Part shown: positions 24,470-32,070 of the stretch, piece after piece
Numbering within the stretch: the stretch's first letter is position 1
How the letters are laid out: every line of letters starts with the position of its first letter
From: JAWPMT01 sp965229785
GTDB lineage: Bacteria > Bacteroidota > Bacteroidia > Cytophagales > Cyclobacteriaceae
Length of the DNA: 64,000 bases
NCBI GenBank assembly: GCA_965229785.1
Contig: CBDDJS010000001.1
Coordinates: 434,001 to 498,000, forward strand
Direction: 5' to 3'
Notes under the pieces: generated by a model
Told to the model about the DNA's origin: nothing
Database searches by the model: none
The model's input: the letters and a program-made list of their open reading frames with translations, nothing else
Translations under genes and position numbers: made by a program

Positions 24470-26149
24470 TTACTTCTCCGCTATAGAGATGGCTCGCGGA
24501 ATACCTTTTCTTACGGCATTGTACTGCGCTCGATTTTCATCGTCGAGGTAGCGATCAATTTCCCACCAGCCCTTACCGAACATTTCCTTAGCACGTTCAT
24601 CGTAGATCTGGTTAAACCCTTCTTGAAGGAATTGCAGATTTGCCAGGTAGTTTTTGTAAAGATCATCATCGTCAAACTTGGCGCTAACGACATAATTAGA
24701 CCTTCCTCGTTCTATTTGTCCCACTACAAATTCGTAGACAGTCGCTTGAAGTTCCGCAGTAGCAGGTATACCAATGTTCAAATACAATAACTCCAGGTCA
24801 TGTTCCTTGATGTAGGCATCATCGATCTCCGGTAGTGAGTTTTCTGCATTCACCGGAGGAGGGAGCAAGATCGGTAAACCTTGATGACCCCCATTTGCGT
24901 TGAGGCCAGCATAGAGGAGTTTCCGTCGATCAGCCACTCGCAGCTCATTTTGAATAGATCGCACCATGCCCATGGACTGATTCTGGTCTATCCTCATAAT
25001 TACGATACCATATTCATTTACACCCTCGCGTGCAATGGTGCCCAGGTCATCGATAGACACAGCTTTGCCATCTGCGAACAGACCGTCCTTATTTACGGTG
25101 ATCACAATGGTATTATCTGTTTCATGGTGTTCAAATCCATTCGCGGCGATTACCGGAAGATCTACTTGCAAGGGTTCCACAACCACTTCCTGATTTGCTC
25201 CTTCAGGTCCTAGTTGTTCCAATTTGGCATTACACTGCACAGTGATGATTGCAATCATAATACCCAGGGACAATGCCAATGCCATTTGCGATTTGCTTGT
25301 CCATCCTATTTTTTGAATTTTCATCATGGCTATTCTCTTTTTAATAAATGTTAAATTGAAATTGTGTACCAACCCATATGAGTTGTTGCTGATCAACTGC
25401 TGCAAAAGCAAGGTTTGATACTCATTCACGGAATAACCCTTAGAAATCATTTGTTGGTCTGCTCTGTATTCATGTGTTGTTTTCAGGGATTTAATCAGCA
25501 ACCACGCCACAGGATTGAACCACTGCAAAGCCGCCAAAAATTGTACAATCATTAAGTCTATCGAATGCCGTTCGCGGATGTGCGTACGTTCATGGTCCAG
25601 AATTTGCTGGAAATCTACATCTTCCACCTGTTCTCTTGAAACAAACACGTATTTCAGGAACGAAAAAGGCGCTATTGGCTGATTCAGTTTCACCAGTGTG
25701 AGTCCGTCCCGCTCCTCGAGCGAGCCTTGTTTTTTCAGCCGTAAAAGCGTGGAGTAGATCCAGCCCATCCGGATCAACGACAGGGCCATACCCGTCAGGT
25801 AAAGCGAAATCAATCCTACCAACAACCAGGAAGTTTTACTCTGGCGTTGGACGGTATTTTCGGAACCAGTCTTCGGAGCTGCGGAAGGGACCATCCATTC
25901 ATCCATTTTCTCGTAATACGTCATCCGGGCATCGCTCAAAGTTGTCACGGGAGCTTCGATGTAGGTATAATTTTCAGTCGGTAGACTGATATCGATCAAA
26001 GGAATCAAAAATGAACCGGCAAATACCGAAATCAGGAAAAATCGATTGAGTGTGAACATTCTTCCTTTGCGCAGAAGTACCCAATAAATGCTATAGAGCA
26101 AGCCCAGCAGCAAGCTGCATTCCACTAAGTATACGGTCAAATCAATCAT
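24470..26149 (-). CDS. M56 (BlaR1-type) membrane peptidase fused to an ExbD/TolR-like domain
   Basis: The 559-residue protein starts with the four-helix M56 module: helices at about 8-26, 36-54, 107-127 and 285-305. The zinc motif HERTH (186-190) is followed by HEYRAD. This is the BlaR1/MecR1 protease that destroys a BlaI repressor on signalling. Instead of a penicillin-binding sensor or TonB domain, residues about 345-415 read TIVITVNKDGLFADGKAVSI and then MRIDQNQSMGMVRSIQNELR. This is the periplasmic domain of Bacteroidota ExbD (K.DG....DGK.V....L / MG.V.D.QQELR.A). The last 140 residues are unrecognised. The gene overlaps the repressor gene by eight bases. Confidence 0.88.
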   Translation of the reverse strand: MIDLTVYLVECSLLLGLLYSIYWVLLRKGRMFTLNRFFLISVFAGSFLIPLIDISLPTENYTYIEAPVTTLSDARMTYYEKMDEWMVPSAAPKTGSENTVQRQSKTSWLLVGLISLYLTGMALSLIRMGWIYSTLLRLKKQGSLEERDGLTLVKLNQPIAPFSFLKYVFVSREQVEDVDFQQILDHERTHIRERHSIDLMIVQFLAALQWFNPVAWLLIKSLKTTHEYRADQQMISKGYSVNEYQTLLLQQLISNNSYGLVHNFNLTFIKKRIAMMKIQKIGWTSKSQMALALSLGIMIAIITVQCNAKLEQLGPEGANQEVVVEPLQVDLPVIAANGFEHHETDNTIVITVNKDGLFADGKAVSIDDLGTIAREGVNEYGIVIMRIDQNQSMGMVRSIQNELRVADRRKLLYAGLNANGGHQGLPILLPPPVNAENSLPEIDDAYIKEHDLELLYLNIGIPATAELQATVYEFVVGQIERGRSNYVVSAKFDDDDLYKNYLANLQFLQEGFNQIYDERAKEMFGKGWWEIDRYLDDENRAQYNAVRKGIPRAISIAEK

Positions 26150-26516
26150 TTTTCTGCGATTTAAGGTCCTTCAGCATTTTCATTACCTCGTCTAATTCTT
26201 CCTGGTCCAGCTGTTTGCTTTCCGAGAAGAAGTTGACCACCTGTTTCAGCGAATTGTTGTAATAGTCCGAAACCAGACGAGACAACTGTCCTTTGCTGTA
26301 CTCCTCCTTGCTGATCAAAGGATGATACTGATGGGATTTCCCAAAAGCTTTGAATCCCACGATCTCCTTTTGTACCAATACCCGTACAATGGTAGATACT
26401 GAATTGTAGGGAGGTTTGGGGTCGGGGTACTGGTCGATGATATCCTTGATAAAACCTTCCTTGATACCCCAGAGAATCTTCATGATCTTCTCTTCCGCTT
26501 TTGTGAGTGTCGTCAT
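26142..26516 (-). CDS. BlaI/MecI/CopY-family repressor
   Basis: The 124-residue product is a winged-helix repressor of the BlaI type. It starts MTTLTKAEEKIMKILWGI, the usual 'LT.AE..IM..LW' opening, and has YNSVSTIVRVLVQKEIVGFK as recognition region and wing. Its C-terminal dimer helices include the stretch where relatives are cleaved by their M56 partner. The ATG at 26516 is chosen over a GTG at 26525. It is co-transcribed with the M56 gene (8-base overlap). Three palindromic half-site clusters just upstream are candidate autoregulatory operators. Confidence 0.9.
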   Translation of the reverse strand: MTTLTKAEEKIMKILWGIKEGFIKDIIDQYPDPKPPYNSVSTIVRVLVQKEIVGFKAFGKSHQYHPLISKEEYSKGQLSRLVSDYYNNSLKQVVNFFSESKQLDQEELDEVMKMLKDLKSQKND

Positions 26517-26552
26517 TACTTTCACATTTATTGATCAGCAATGCAATCTTAA

Positions 26553-26608
26553 AACTTATTTTTAAGTTATACAACTTATTCTTACGTTTTAGAACTTATT
26601 TTTAAGTT
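26553..26608 (-). promoter_or_regulatory. Tandem BlaI-type operators upstream of blaI
   Basis: The palindrome AACTTATTTTTAAGTT occurs twice without a mismatch, at 26553-26568 and 26593-26608. A weaker copy (AACTTATTCTTACGTT) lies between them at 26573-26588. Centres are 20 bases apart, two helix turns, so bound dimers would line up on one face. The site lies 37-92 bases upstream of the repressor start and is placed to repress the operon. It could also affect the divergent TPR gene. Confidence 0.65.
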
Positions 26609-26616
26609 ATATATTA

Positions 26617-26655
26617 AATCCCCCTTGTAAGGGGGTGCCTGAAAGGCGGGGGATT
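26617..26655. repeat. Second AATCCCCC...GGGGGATT palindrome
   Basis: The 8-base ends at 26617-26624 and 26648-26655 equal those of the element at 1997-2028, with an unrelated 23-base interior that contains CCCCCTTGTAAGGGGG. It lies in the 391-base gap between blaI and the TPR gene. That gap otherwise holds the BlaI operators and the palindrome at 26709-26739. Confidence 0.65.
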
Positions 26656-26708
26656 ATACATTTAATTCAATTGATAGAAAACTAAAAACGCCCTTCGGCT
26701 CAGGCCTT

Positions 26709-26739
26709 CTGACAGGCCGGCGCTAAGCGTGCCTGTCAG
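26709..26739. repeat. CTGACAGGC/GCCTGTCAG palindrome
   Basis: The 9-base arms CTGACAGGC (26709-26717) and GCCTGTCAG (26731-26739) enclose a 13-base spacer that itself can pair (CGCT/AGCG). It is G+C-richer than its surroundings and looks like an inserted intergenic repeat. I see no link to the flanking genes. Confidence 0.5.
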
Positions 26740-26907
26740 GGTACTGCACCTTTCATACCACCATTCGCCAGGGTCGGGCCTACCACGTTTAATAGATATG
26801 GTATTTTGGCAAATGAGTACGCTTTTTAGAGCATACGCAGTTTTTGATCAAAAGGAGCTACTGCTTTATCTTGCCTACCTATTTTGAACACAACTAGACA
26901 TCATTCC

Positions 26908-29136
26908 ATGAGAATTTTCCAAAGCTTCGTGATCTTACTGCTTACGATTTGTGTCAACCTTTCCTATGCCGGAGAGGGTCTGGAAGACATGAAATGCCAA
27001 CTAAAGGCATATGAAAATACCACCTGGTATGGGGAATTCAAATTCTATACGGGTACCACTTTCATTGCAGTAATGTACATCGATGAGGTAAAAAACTGTA
27101 AAGTTACCGGACGGTTTCATTGGCCTGATTTTTTCAATACGAAAACGATATTCTCTGGCACTTACGAAGATGGTAAGCTGGCAGCTCAGGAAACCAGGAT
27201 CTACCAGGGGTTGATCAACAACCTGGAAAATGGTTCTTATTCCATTGAATTGACAAATAATGAGATGCTTTCCGGAGTGGCTTTTACCCAGGGCAATGAA
27301 GTCGCAAGTATTGCGCTTTTTAATAAGGATCACCTGGCGCCAGAAGAGGTGGATAATTATAAGGCCAGGGTGGCAGAGATGGAAGAAAAGTATGGGGTGT
27401 TGACGGTAGGAGAGAAGTCCACGATAAGTATTGAAGCCTTGAAACAAGGACTTACAGATCGTGAGATTGACCTTCAAACGGATATGAGCATTGACGGTCG
27501 AGGTATTTTTTCAGGGATTGAATTGCCCATTGTGATGAAGATAAGTACCTCCGGAAGTATGTACATGAAGATGGAGTTTATGGGTACCGCTTTTCAGATG
27601 GGGAAAAATGATTCGATCAGCTGGTCTTATGATCCAACCTCAGATCAGGTAGAAGTGACCTCCGTCGAGAAGAGCAGTGGAGGCATGAATCCTTTCAACG
27701 ATAGTTTTGGTACGGATTGGTTAGATGAGATCGATATCGATCAAATCACCGATGTGAATATTGACGGTGTGGATGCCTATCGGATCTCCTTTAAAATTGG
27801 TGATGATATAAACGCCGTTTACTTCGGTATGGAAGATTTTCAACCGATCAGGGCCAAAAATGGATTGGAAGTAAGAGAATTTCTGAAATACAAGAATTTT
27901 GGAGACATGGATCTTTTCACGGAGTTCAAGGAGGTGGGGCCACATGGCGTGATCAATACCATGTATTTGGATCATGTCGAGTTCATTGATAAGATTGATG
28001 AGGAAATTTTCAACATACCCGAAGACCTGAAAGCCAAAGTCATGAAAGAAGACGCACCGGAATTGCCCGAGGTGGCGAAAACGGCCTTTGATAATGAGGA
28101 ATACGAACGGGCCGTCGAACTTTACACCCAGGCCATCAAGCAATCGGCCTACGATCACGAATCCTATTATATGCGTGGCAGGGCGCGTTATACCCTGGGA
28201 GATTACTACAAAGCCCTGGGAGATATGGAACGGGCCATCGAACTCAATGATCAATACGCAGACTATCACAATTATTTGGGTTTGATCAAATATGCGCTTT
28301 CGGATTATTCCAATTCCAAAGGAGATTTTTTGCGAGCGATCCAATTGGATAGCACAGGTCACGTTGGTTATTTGAACTATGCGTTTGCCGCGTTTCAATT
28401 GGAAGAATACGAGTCTGCCATTACTTACCTGGATAAGGGAATTACCTATAATCCCGACAATGGCCAATTGATCTTGAATCGAGGTGTGCTGTATTTTCAG
28501 TTGGATGAATTCCAGAAGAGTTTGAAAGATTATCGCAAAACACTGGAATTAGGATATGGAGATAGAGGTGAAACACTGAATCGGATAGGAGTTGCATTTT
28601 ATGGCCTGGAGCAATACGATTCTGCGGCTTTATATTTTCGCCAGGGTGTAGACCTCTCGCCAGATAATCTTCAAAGGCAGAAGAACCTGGGAGATACCTA
28701 TTATCAATTGGGCACGTACGAAAAAGCCATCATCACTTATCGAAAAGCCCAGGAATTGACCGATGAGCCTGATGCAACCCTGCTCAATGATCTGGCCATG
28801 TCCTATTATCATTCAGAAGACTACCAGACAGCCCTTGCCGTACTCAATGAATTGATTGAAACGAATAATGAAAATGCCTCCTACTATGACAATCGTGCCT
28901 ATACCTACACTGCGGTCATGGATTATCAAAATGCCATAAAAGATTTTTCCCGAAGCATTGATTTGTATTCCACGGACAAAGAAATCTATTATCAGCGAGG
29001 ATTACTTTACCAGTTGCAAAACAATCGGTTTGATGCCTGCAGAGACTTTCAGACTGCTGCTGATATGGAACATGAAGAAGCCGCCAGGGAACTGAAGGAA
29101 TATTGTACGGTTGCCGGAAACGACGATGGTAACTAG
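26908..29136 (+). CDS. Secreted LolA-like domain plus TPR repeat protein
   Basis: The ATG at 26908 gives a clean signal peptide (MRIFQSFVILLLTICVNLSYA). The TTG at 26884 lies within CTATTTTG, which looks like the -7 element, so it is not used. The first 160 mature residues form an unrecognised beta domain. Residues about 165-380 resemble the LolA/outer-membrane-lipoprotein-sorting fold, with MKISTSGSMYMKMEFMGTAF, ISWSYDPTSDQVEV, INIDGVDAYRISFKI-like strands and FIDKIDEEIFNIPED at its end. About ten TPRs follow (DHESYYMRGRARYTLGDYYKA and repeats), to the C-terminus. A periplasmic scaffold or lipid-binding role is inferred. It is divergent from the blaI operon. Confidence 0.75.
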   Translation: MRIFQSFVILLLTICVNLSYAGEGLEDMKCQLKAYENTTWYGEFKFYTGTTFIAVMYIDEVKNCKVTGRFHWPDFFNTKTIFSGTYEDGKLAAQETRIYQGLINNLENGSYSIELTNNEMLSGVAFTQGNEVASIALFNKDHLAPEEVDNYKARVAEMEEKYGVLTVGEKSTISIEALKQGLTDREIDLQTDMSIDGRGIFSGIELPIVMKISTSGSMYMKMEFMGTAFQMGKNDSISWSYDPTSDQVEVTSVEKSSGGMNPFNDSFGTDWLDEIDIDQITDVNIDGVDAYRISFKIGDDINAVYFGMEDFQPIRAKNGLEVREFLKYKNFGDMDLFTEFKEVGPHGVINTMYLDHVEFIDKIDEEIFNIPEDLKAKVMKEDAPELPEVAKTAFDNEEYERAVELYTQAIKQSAYDHESYYMRGRARYTLGDYYKALGDMERAIELNDQYADYHNYLGLIKYALSDYSNSKGDFLRAIQLDSTGHVGYLNYAFAAFQLEEYESAITYLDKGITYNPDNGQLILNRGVLYFQLDEFQKSLKDYRKTLELGYGDRGETLNRIGVAFYGLEQYDSAALYFRQGVDLSPDNLQRQKNLGDTYYQLGTYEKAIITYRKAQELTDEPDATLLNDLAMSYYHSEDYQTALAVLNELIETNNENASYYDNRAYTYTAVMDYQNAIKDFSRSIDLYSTDKEIYYQRGLLYQLQNNRFDACRDFQTAADMEHEEAARELKEYCTVAGNDDGN

Positions 29137-29255
29137 GCAGTAGGCATTTACGCCAAAGTTCATTGAATAACTAATGACTCATTAAGTTAATTCACTGCGG
29201 ATCATTGCTCCATAGGTTTTCCAATTGATCCCTAACTCTGTTAAGGACGGCTGCT

Positions 29256-29642
29256 TCACTTCTTTTTCCTGTTCCTTATGCGTTGCACTTTCCTAATCAT
29301 CCCGAAGACCACCACAAAAAGTACGACACCTATGATCGCCGGGTATTCCAGGATGAAATCCCATGCAGCCATGGTCATATTGACGGATGTCTCGGGCACA
29401 GCAACAACGATAAAACTAGAAGCAACGAACCCCTCCGTGCCTTCATGTTCGACCTTCCACCAAAACTCATTCGTTTTTTCCAACACTTCGATCTGTTCGC
29501 CACCCGTCAATGTCCCCAGGATCTTTGCTTTGTTGTCTGGTCCTTTCCGCATGTATACATCCGAGTCGATCTCATAGACCCATATATCTGCCGACAAGAC
29601 AGCTGCGAGCAAAAAGCTATATAAAACAAGGAATGATTTCAT
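29256..29642 (-). CDS. Secreted SH3-domain protein with C-terminal membrane anchor
   Basis: From the ATG at 29642 the 128-residue product has a signal peptide (MKSFLVLYSFLLAAVLSADI). A bacterial SH3 domain follows, with VYMRKGPDNKAKILGTLTGGEQIEVLEKTNEFWWKV and EGFVASSFI. A membrane helix (YPAIIGVVLFVVVFGMI) ends in a basic tail (RKVQRIRNRKKK). SH3b domains often bind peptidoglycan. The anchor and tail orient the SH3 domain to the periplasm. The upstream ATG at 29714 would bury the signal peptide and is rejected. Confidence 0.8.
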   Translation of the reverse strand: MKSFLVLYSFLLAAVLSADIWVYEIDSDVYMRKGPDNKAKILGTLTGGEQIEVLEKTNEFWWKVEHEGTEGFVASSFIVVAVPETSVNMTMAAWDFILEYPAIIGVVLFVVVFGMIRKVQRIRNRKKK

Positions 29643-29820
29643 CGTGTCTTGGTCTGTCGATGCAAGGGTGAAGATAGGCAGTTGTAGCATTCTACAAGCT
29701 ATTTCTGCGATCAAAGTCCGCTTTCAGGAATTAAAAGAATTTTTGCACAGAATTGTATTCCTTCATGGGTATTAAAAAATTAACCGATTTCTTTAAGCTT
29801 GTTTACCATAAGACTTACTT

Positions 29821-30381
29821 GTGCATCCCTTAAAAAAGCATATTGAAGAAATCACCCCCATCACGGACGAGGAGTTCCAATACTTATTGAGTCACTTTGT
29901 TACGGTGAAAAAACGTAAGCATCAATTCATCGTGCAACAGGATGAACCTGTTTACCGGGAATATTGGGTGCTGAAGGGATTGCTTAAATCGTACGTGTTG
30001 GATCATTCCGGAAAAGAACACATACTCATGTTTGCCATGGAAAACTGGTGGGTTACAGATTACGATGCATTCACCAATCAGACAGATGCCAAAATTTCTG
30101 TAGACTGTCTGGAAGACTGTGAGCTGCTCTACATTGATTTTCAAAACAAAGAAAAGCTACTTCGGGAGATGCCTTTGTGGAATAAATTCTGGGCATACAA
30201 GACCAAGCACGGCTACATCTCACTGCAAAACAGAATACTATCCTTACTGAAAAACACTGCTCAGGAACGATACGATTTGCTATTTGAGCAATATCCGCAA
30301 CTCTTTCAACGTGTTCCCAAAAAACTCCTGGCGGCCTATTTGGGGGTATCACGGGAAACGCTCAGCAGGTTTCAGAGCTAA
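29821..30381 (+). CDS. Crp/Fnr-family transcriptional regulator
   Basis: The 186-residue protein begins at a GTG. It has a cyclic-nucleotide-binding-like barrel (residues about 8-120, with KKRKHQFIVQQDEPVYREYWVLKG and SYVLDHSGKEHILMF) and a C-terminal winged helix whose recognition segment is LLAAYLGVSRETLSRF. No cysteine cluster for an Fe-S centre and no clear cAMP phosphate-binding Arg are seen, so the signal is unknown. One base after its stop lies a perfect GTGATC..GATCAC palindrome that opens the DoxX promoter, and a second copy precedes the tautomerase operon. It is the obvious candidate to bind both. Confidence 0.88.
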   Translation: MHPLKKHIEEITPITDEEFQYLLSHFVTVKKRKHQFIVQQDEPVYREYWVLKGLLKSYVLDHSGKEHILMFAMENWWVTDYDAFTNQTDAKISVDCLEDCELLYIDFQNKEKLLREMPLWNKFWAYKTKHGYISLQNRILSLLKNTAQERYDLLFEQYPQLFQRVPKKLLAAYLGVSRETLSRFQS

Positions 30382-30448
30382 GTGATCTGGATCACACAAA
30401 AGCCGTGATTTAGACCCTATTAGGTCGTTCATCAATTTCTTCTCTTTG
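30382..30448 (+). promoter_or_regulatory. Promoter 1 with Crp/Fnr-like palindrome (DoxX unit)
   Basis: GTGATCTGGATCAC (30382-30395) is a perfect palindrome in the Fnr/Crp class (TGATnnnnATCA). It is followed after 9 bases by GTGATTTAG and, 35 bases on, by a TTTG (30445-30448) in the place of a -7 element. The same words at identical spacing occur at 31772-31838. The box centre lies about 60-65 bases before the likely start of transcription, a class-I activator position. Confidence 0.7.
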
Positions 30449-30488
30449 ATTCATCAAAAAAAGAATGTGAATTAAAACAGTAGAAATC

Positions 30489-30896
30489 ATGAACATTAAC
30501 AAGCAAACAGACTCGACCTTATTGATCATCAGATTAATGCTTGGTCTCTTGATCCTTCTTCATGGCTATGCCAATCTGGTATCAGGTTATGCCTTTATCG
30601 GAAGTGTGATGACAAGCGCGGGTCTTCCGGAATTTTTGGCTTATGGTGCATTCGCGGGAGAAATTGTAGCTCCCGTACTCATCATCATTGGTTTTCGTAC
30701 TCGTTTAGCAAGCCTGGCTTTGGCCTTCACCATGTTTGTTGCTATTGCACTGGTACACGCAGGAGAGATTTTTGCACTTAATCAGTTTGGTGGTTGGGCC
30801 ATAGAGCTACAGGCACTTTACCTGTTTGGCTCGCTGGCAGTTTTCTTCTCCGGCTCAGGGAAATATGCGCTTTCCGTGACTAACAATTGGGACTGA
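30489..30896 (+). CDS. DoxX-family membrane protein
   Basis: The 135-residue protein has four membrane helices and the DoxX pattern: LLIIRLMLGLLILLHGYANL, then GLPEFLAYGAFAGEIVAPVLIIIGFRTRLASLAL, then FVAIALVHAGEIFALN. DoxX-type proteins work in membrane redox or thiol-stress complexes, but the activity of this subgroup is unknown. It is the first gene behind the palindromic promoter at 30382-30448. The next gene starts 18 bases after it and is likely co-transcribed. Confidence 0.85.
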   Translation: MNINKQTDSTLLIIRLMLGLLILLHGYANLVSGYAFIGSVMTSAGLPEFLAYGAFAGEIVAPVLIIIGFRTRLASLALAFTMFVAIALVHAGEIFALNQFGGWAIELQALYLFGSLAVFFSGSGKYALSVTNNWD

Positions 30897-30913
30897 TCAA
30901 AGGAGTGTTTTCA

Positions 30914-31768
30914 ATGATGTGTACTCAATTGATCCTGGTACTCACCTTTGTGCTGAGCCTTTTGAATGCGACCCAAAGTTGGTCGCAGATTGAAGATATC
31001 CCAATCAGTGAGGAAGTATGGCTAGATAGACTTTACGCTGGCCTCCTCTCCGAAACTATTTTCGAGACAAAAACGCTCAATCATTCCAGACATCTGACGC
31101 TTCAGTCTGGGGCTAGAATCAATCTCACGATCATTCCTGAAGTGTGGTCTGTTCGGTCCTTTGGGGTCGTAAGGCAGGTTGGGGGTAATAACCGGAAACA
31201 CTTTACCAATTTTGAATCTATCCTTATGTCAGGCAAAAAAGTCACCATTCATGTGGGAGTGATGGCTACGCCAACTACGGAGTTGCGTCCCAATCCAACC
31301 ACCTGGCAAAGCCAGGTAGAAACCCATGCGGAACGGACACTCCCTGGTGGAAAGCCAGGTGTGAAAGTGAATTATCAATTGGACCAAATGCTTAAGATGG
31401 GACTGGGTATTCACCAGCAGGAAGGACACCTCGCGTACCACTTCAAACTGGAACACAGAAAGTTTTGGCTTGCAGGTTTTTTGAGAGATCATAATGTGCT
31501 GATAGCTGCCAGGAGAACCGATGAAAATACGGAGTTTGTAGCCAGTTTCACAGAACAAACGTGGGCTTTCTCTTCGATCATCCATGTGTTGGAATTCATC
31601 ACTGTCTACACGGATCTGGCGGTTGATCTGAGATCAAAAAGTAGAGTCTTCAGCAAGTTGGGGCTGCGCAGATATTTTGAAGGTAATCATGCCCTTCGTG
31701 GCTTTTTCTCATTGAGTTACGATCAAACATTGAATCAGGTAGAAGGTGGTTTTTTTATTCACCTCTGA
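30914..31768 (+). CDS. Secreted protein of unknown function downstream of DoxX
   Basis: The ATG at 30914 is preceded by AAGGAG at a good distance and opens a signal peptide (MMCTQLILVLTFVLSLLNATQSWSQ). The TTG at 30887 overlapping doxX lacks these. The 284-residue product has no recognised motif. Strand-rich stretches such as SRHLTLQSGARINLTIIPEV, and an ending YDQTLNQVEGGFFIHL with a terminal aromatic-Ile-His-Leu, hint at an outer-membrane or periplasmic beta structure. That remains a guess. The second Crp/Fnr-like promoter begins 3 bases after its stop. Confidence 0.65.
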   Translation: MMCTQLILVLTFVLSLLNATQSWSQIEDIPISEEVWLDRLYAGLLSETIFETKTLNHSRHLTLQSGARINLTIIPEVWSVRSFGVVRQVGGNNRKHFTNFESILMSGKKVTIHVGVMATPTTELRPNPTTWQSQVETHAERTLPGGKPGVKVNYQLDQMLKMGLGIHQQEGHLAYHFKLEHRKFWLAGFLRDHNVLIAARRTDENTEFVASFTEQTWAFSSIIHVLEFITVYTDLAVDLRSKSRVFSKLGLRRYFEGNHALRGFFSLSYDQTLNQVEGGFFIHL

Positions 31769-31771
31769 GGT

Positions 31772-31838
31772 GTGATCCAGATCACTTTAAAATGGTGATT
31801 TAGCTCCTATCAGATCACTCAACGACTCCTGAATTTTG
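31772..31838 (+). promoter_or_regulatory. Promoter 2 with Crp/Fnr-like palindrome (tautomerase operon)
   Basis: GTGATCCAGATCAC (31772-31785) is followed by a 9-base gap, GTGATTTAG, CTCCTATCAG and a TTTG at 31835-31838. Every spacing equals promoter 1 at 30382-30448. Outside the shared words the two differ freely, so the copies are held by selection or derive from an old duplication. The box lies 87 bases before the tautomerase start. Confidence 0.7.
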
Positions 31839-31864
31839 TAAGGAATCAATCATTAATAAATCAA

Positions 31865-32065
31865 ATGCCATATATCAATATCAAATTAACGGATGAGCAG
31901 GTAACGCGTACGCAAAAGCGGCAACTCATCGAGGGAGCCACCCAGCTAGTGGTTGATGTTTTGGGTAAAGACCCGGCAACCACTCATGTTGTTATAGACG
32001 AAATAAACATCGACAACTGGGGTGTAAAAGGAAAAATGTATTCAACTCTTAAAATATTGAAATAG
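31865..32065 (+). CDS. 4-oxalocrotonate tautomerase-family enzyme
   Basis: This 66-residue protein starts MPYINIKLTDEQVTRTQKRQ. After removal of Met the N-terminal Pro is the general base of the tautomerase superfamily. The rest (LIEGATQLVVDVLGKDPATTHVVIDEI, then NWGVKGK) matches the 4-OT monomer, including the usual length. Such enzymes isomerise enol acids from aromatic breakdown or act promiscuously on unsaturated acids. It is first in an operon with an SDR, an NTF2-fold protein and a nitronate monooxygenase, behind promoter 2. Confidence 0.88.
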   Translation: MPYINIKLTDEQVTRTQKRQLIEGATQLVVDVLGKDPATTHVVIDEINIDNWGVKGKMYSTLKILK

Positions 32066-32070
32066 TCATC

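Noticed and set aside
26884..26907. TTG start for the TPR protein
   Set aside because: It lies in CTATTTTG, a likely -7 element, and would put eight polar residues before the signal peptide.
27721..28467. 248-codon minus-strand frame inside the TPR gene
   Set aside because: It is antisense to strongly coding TPR repeats. The periodic Ile/Val-rich translation is a shadow of the repeats.
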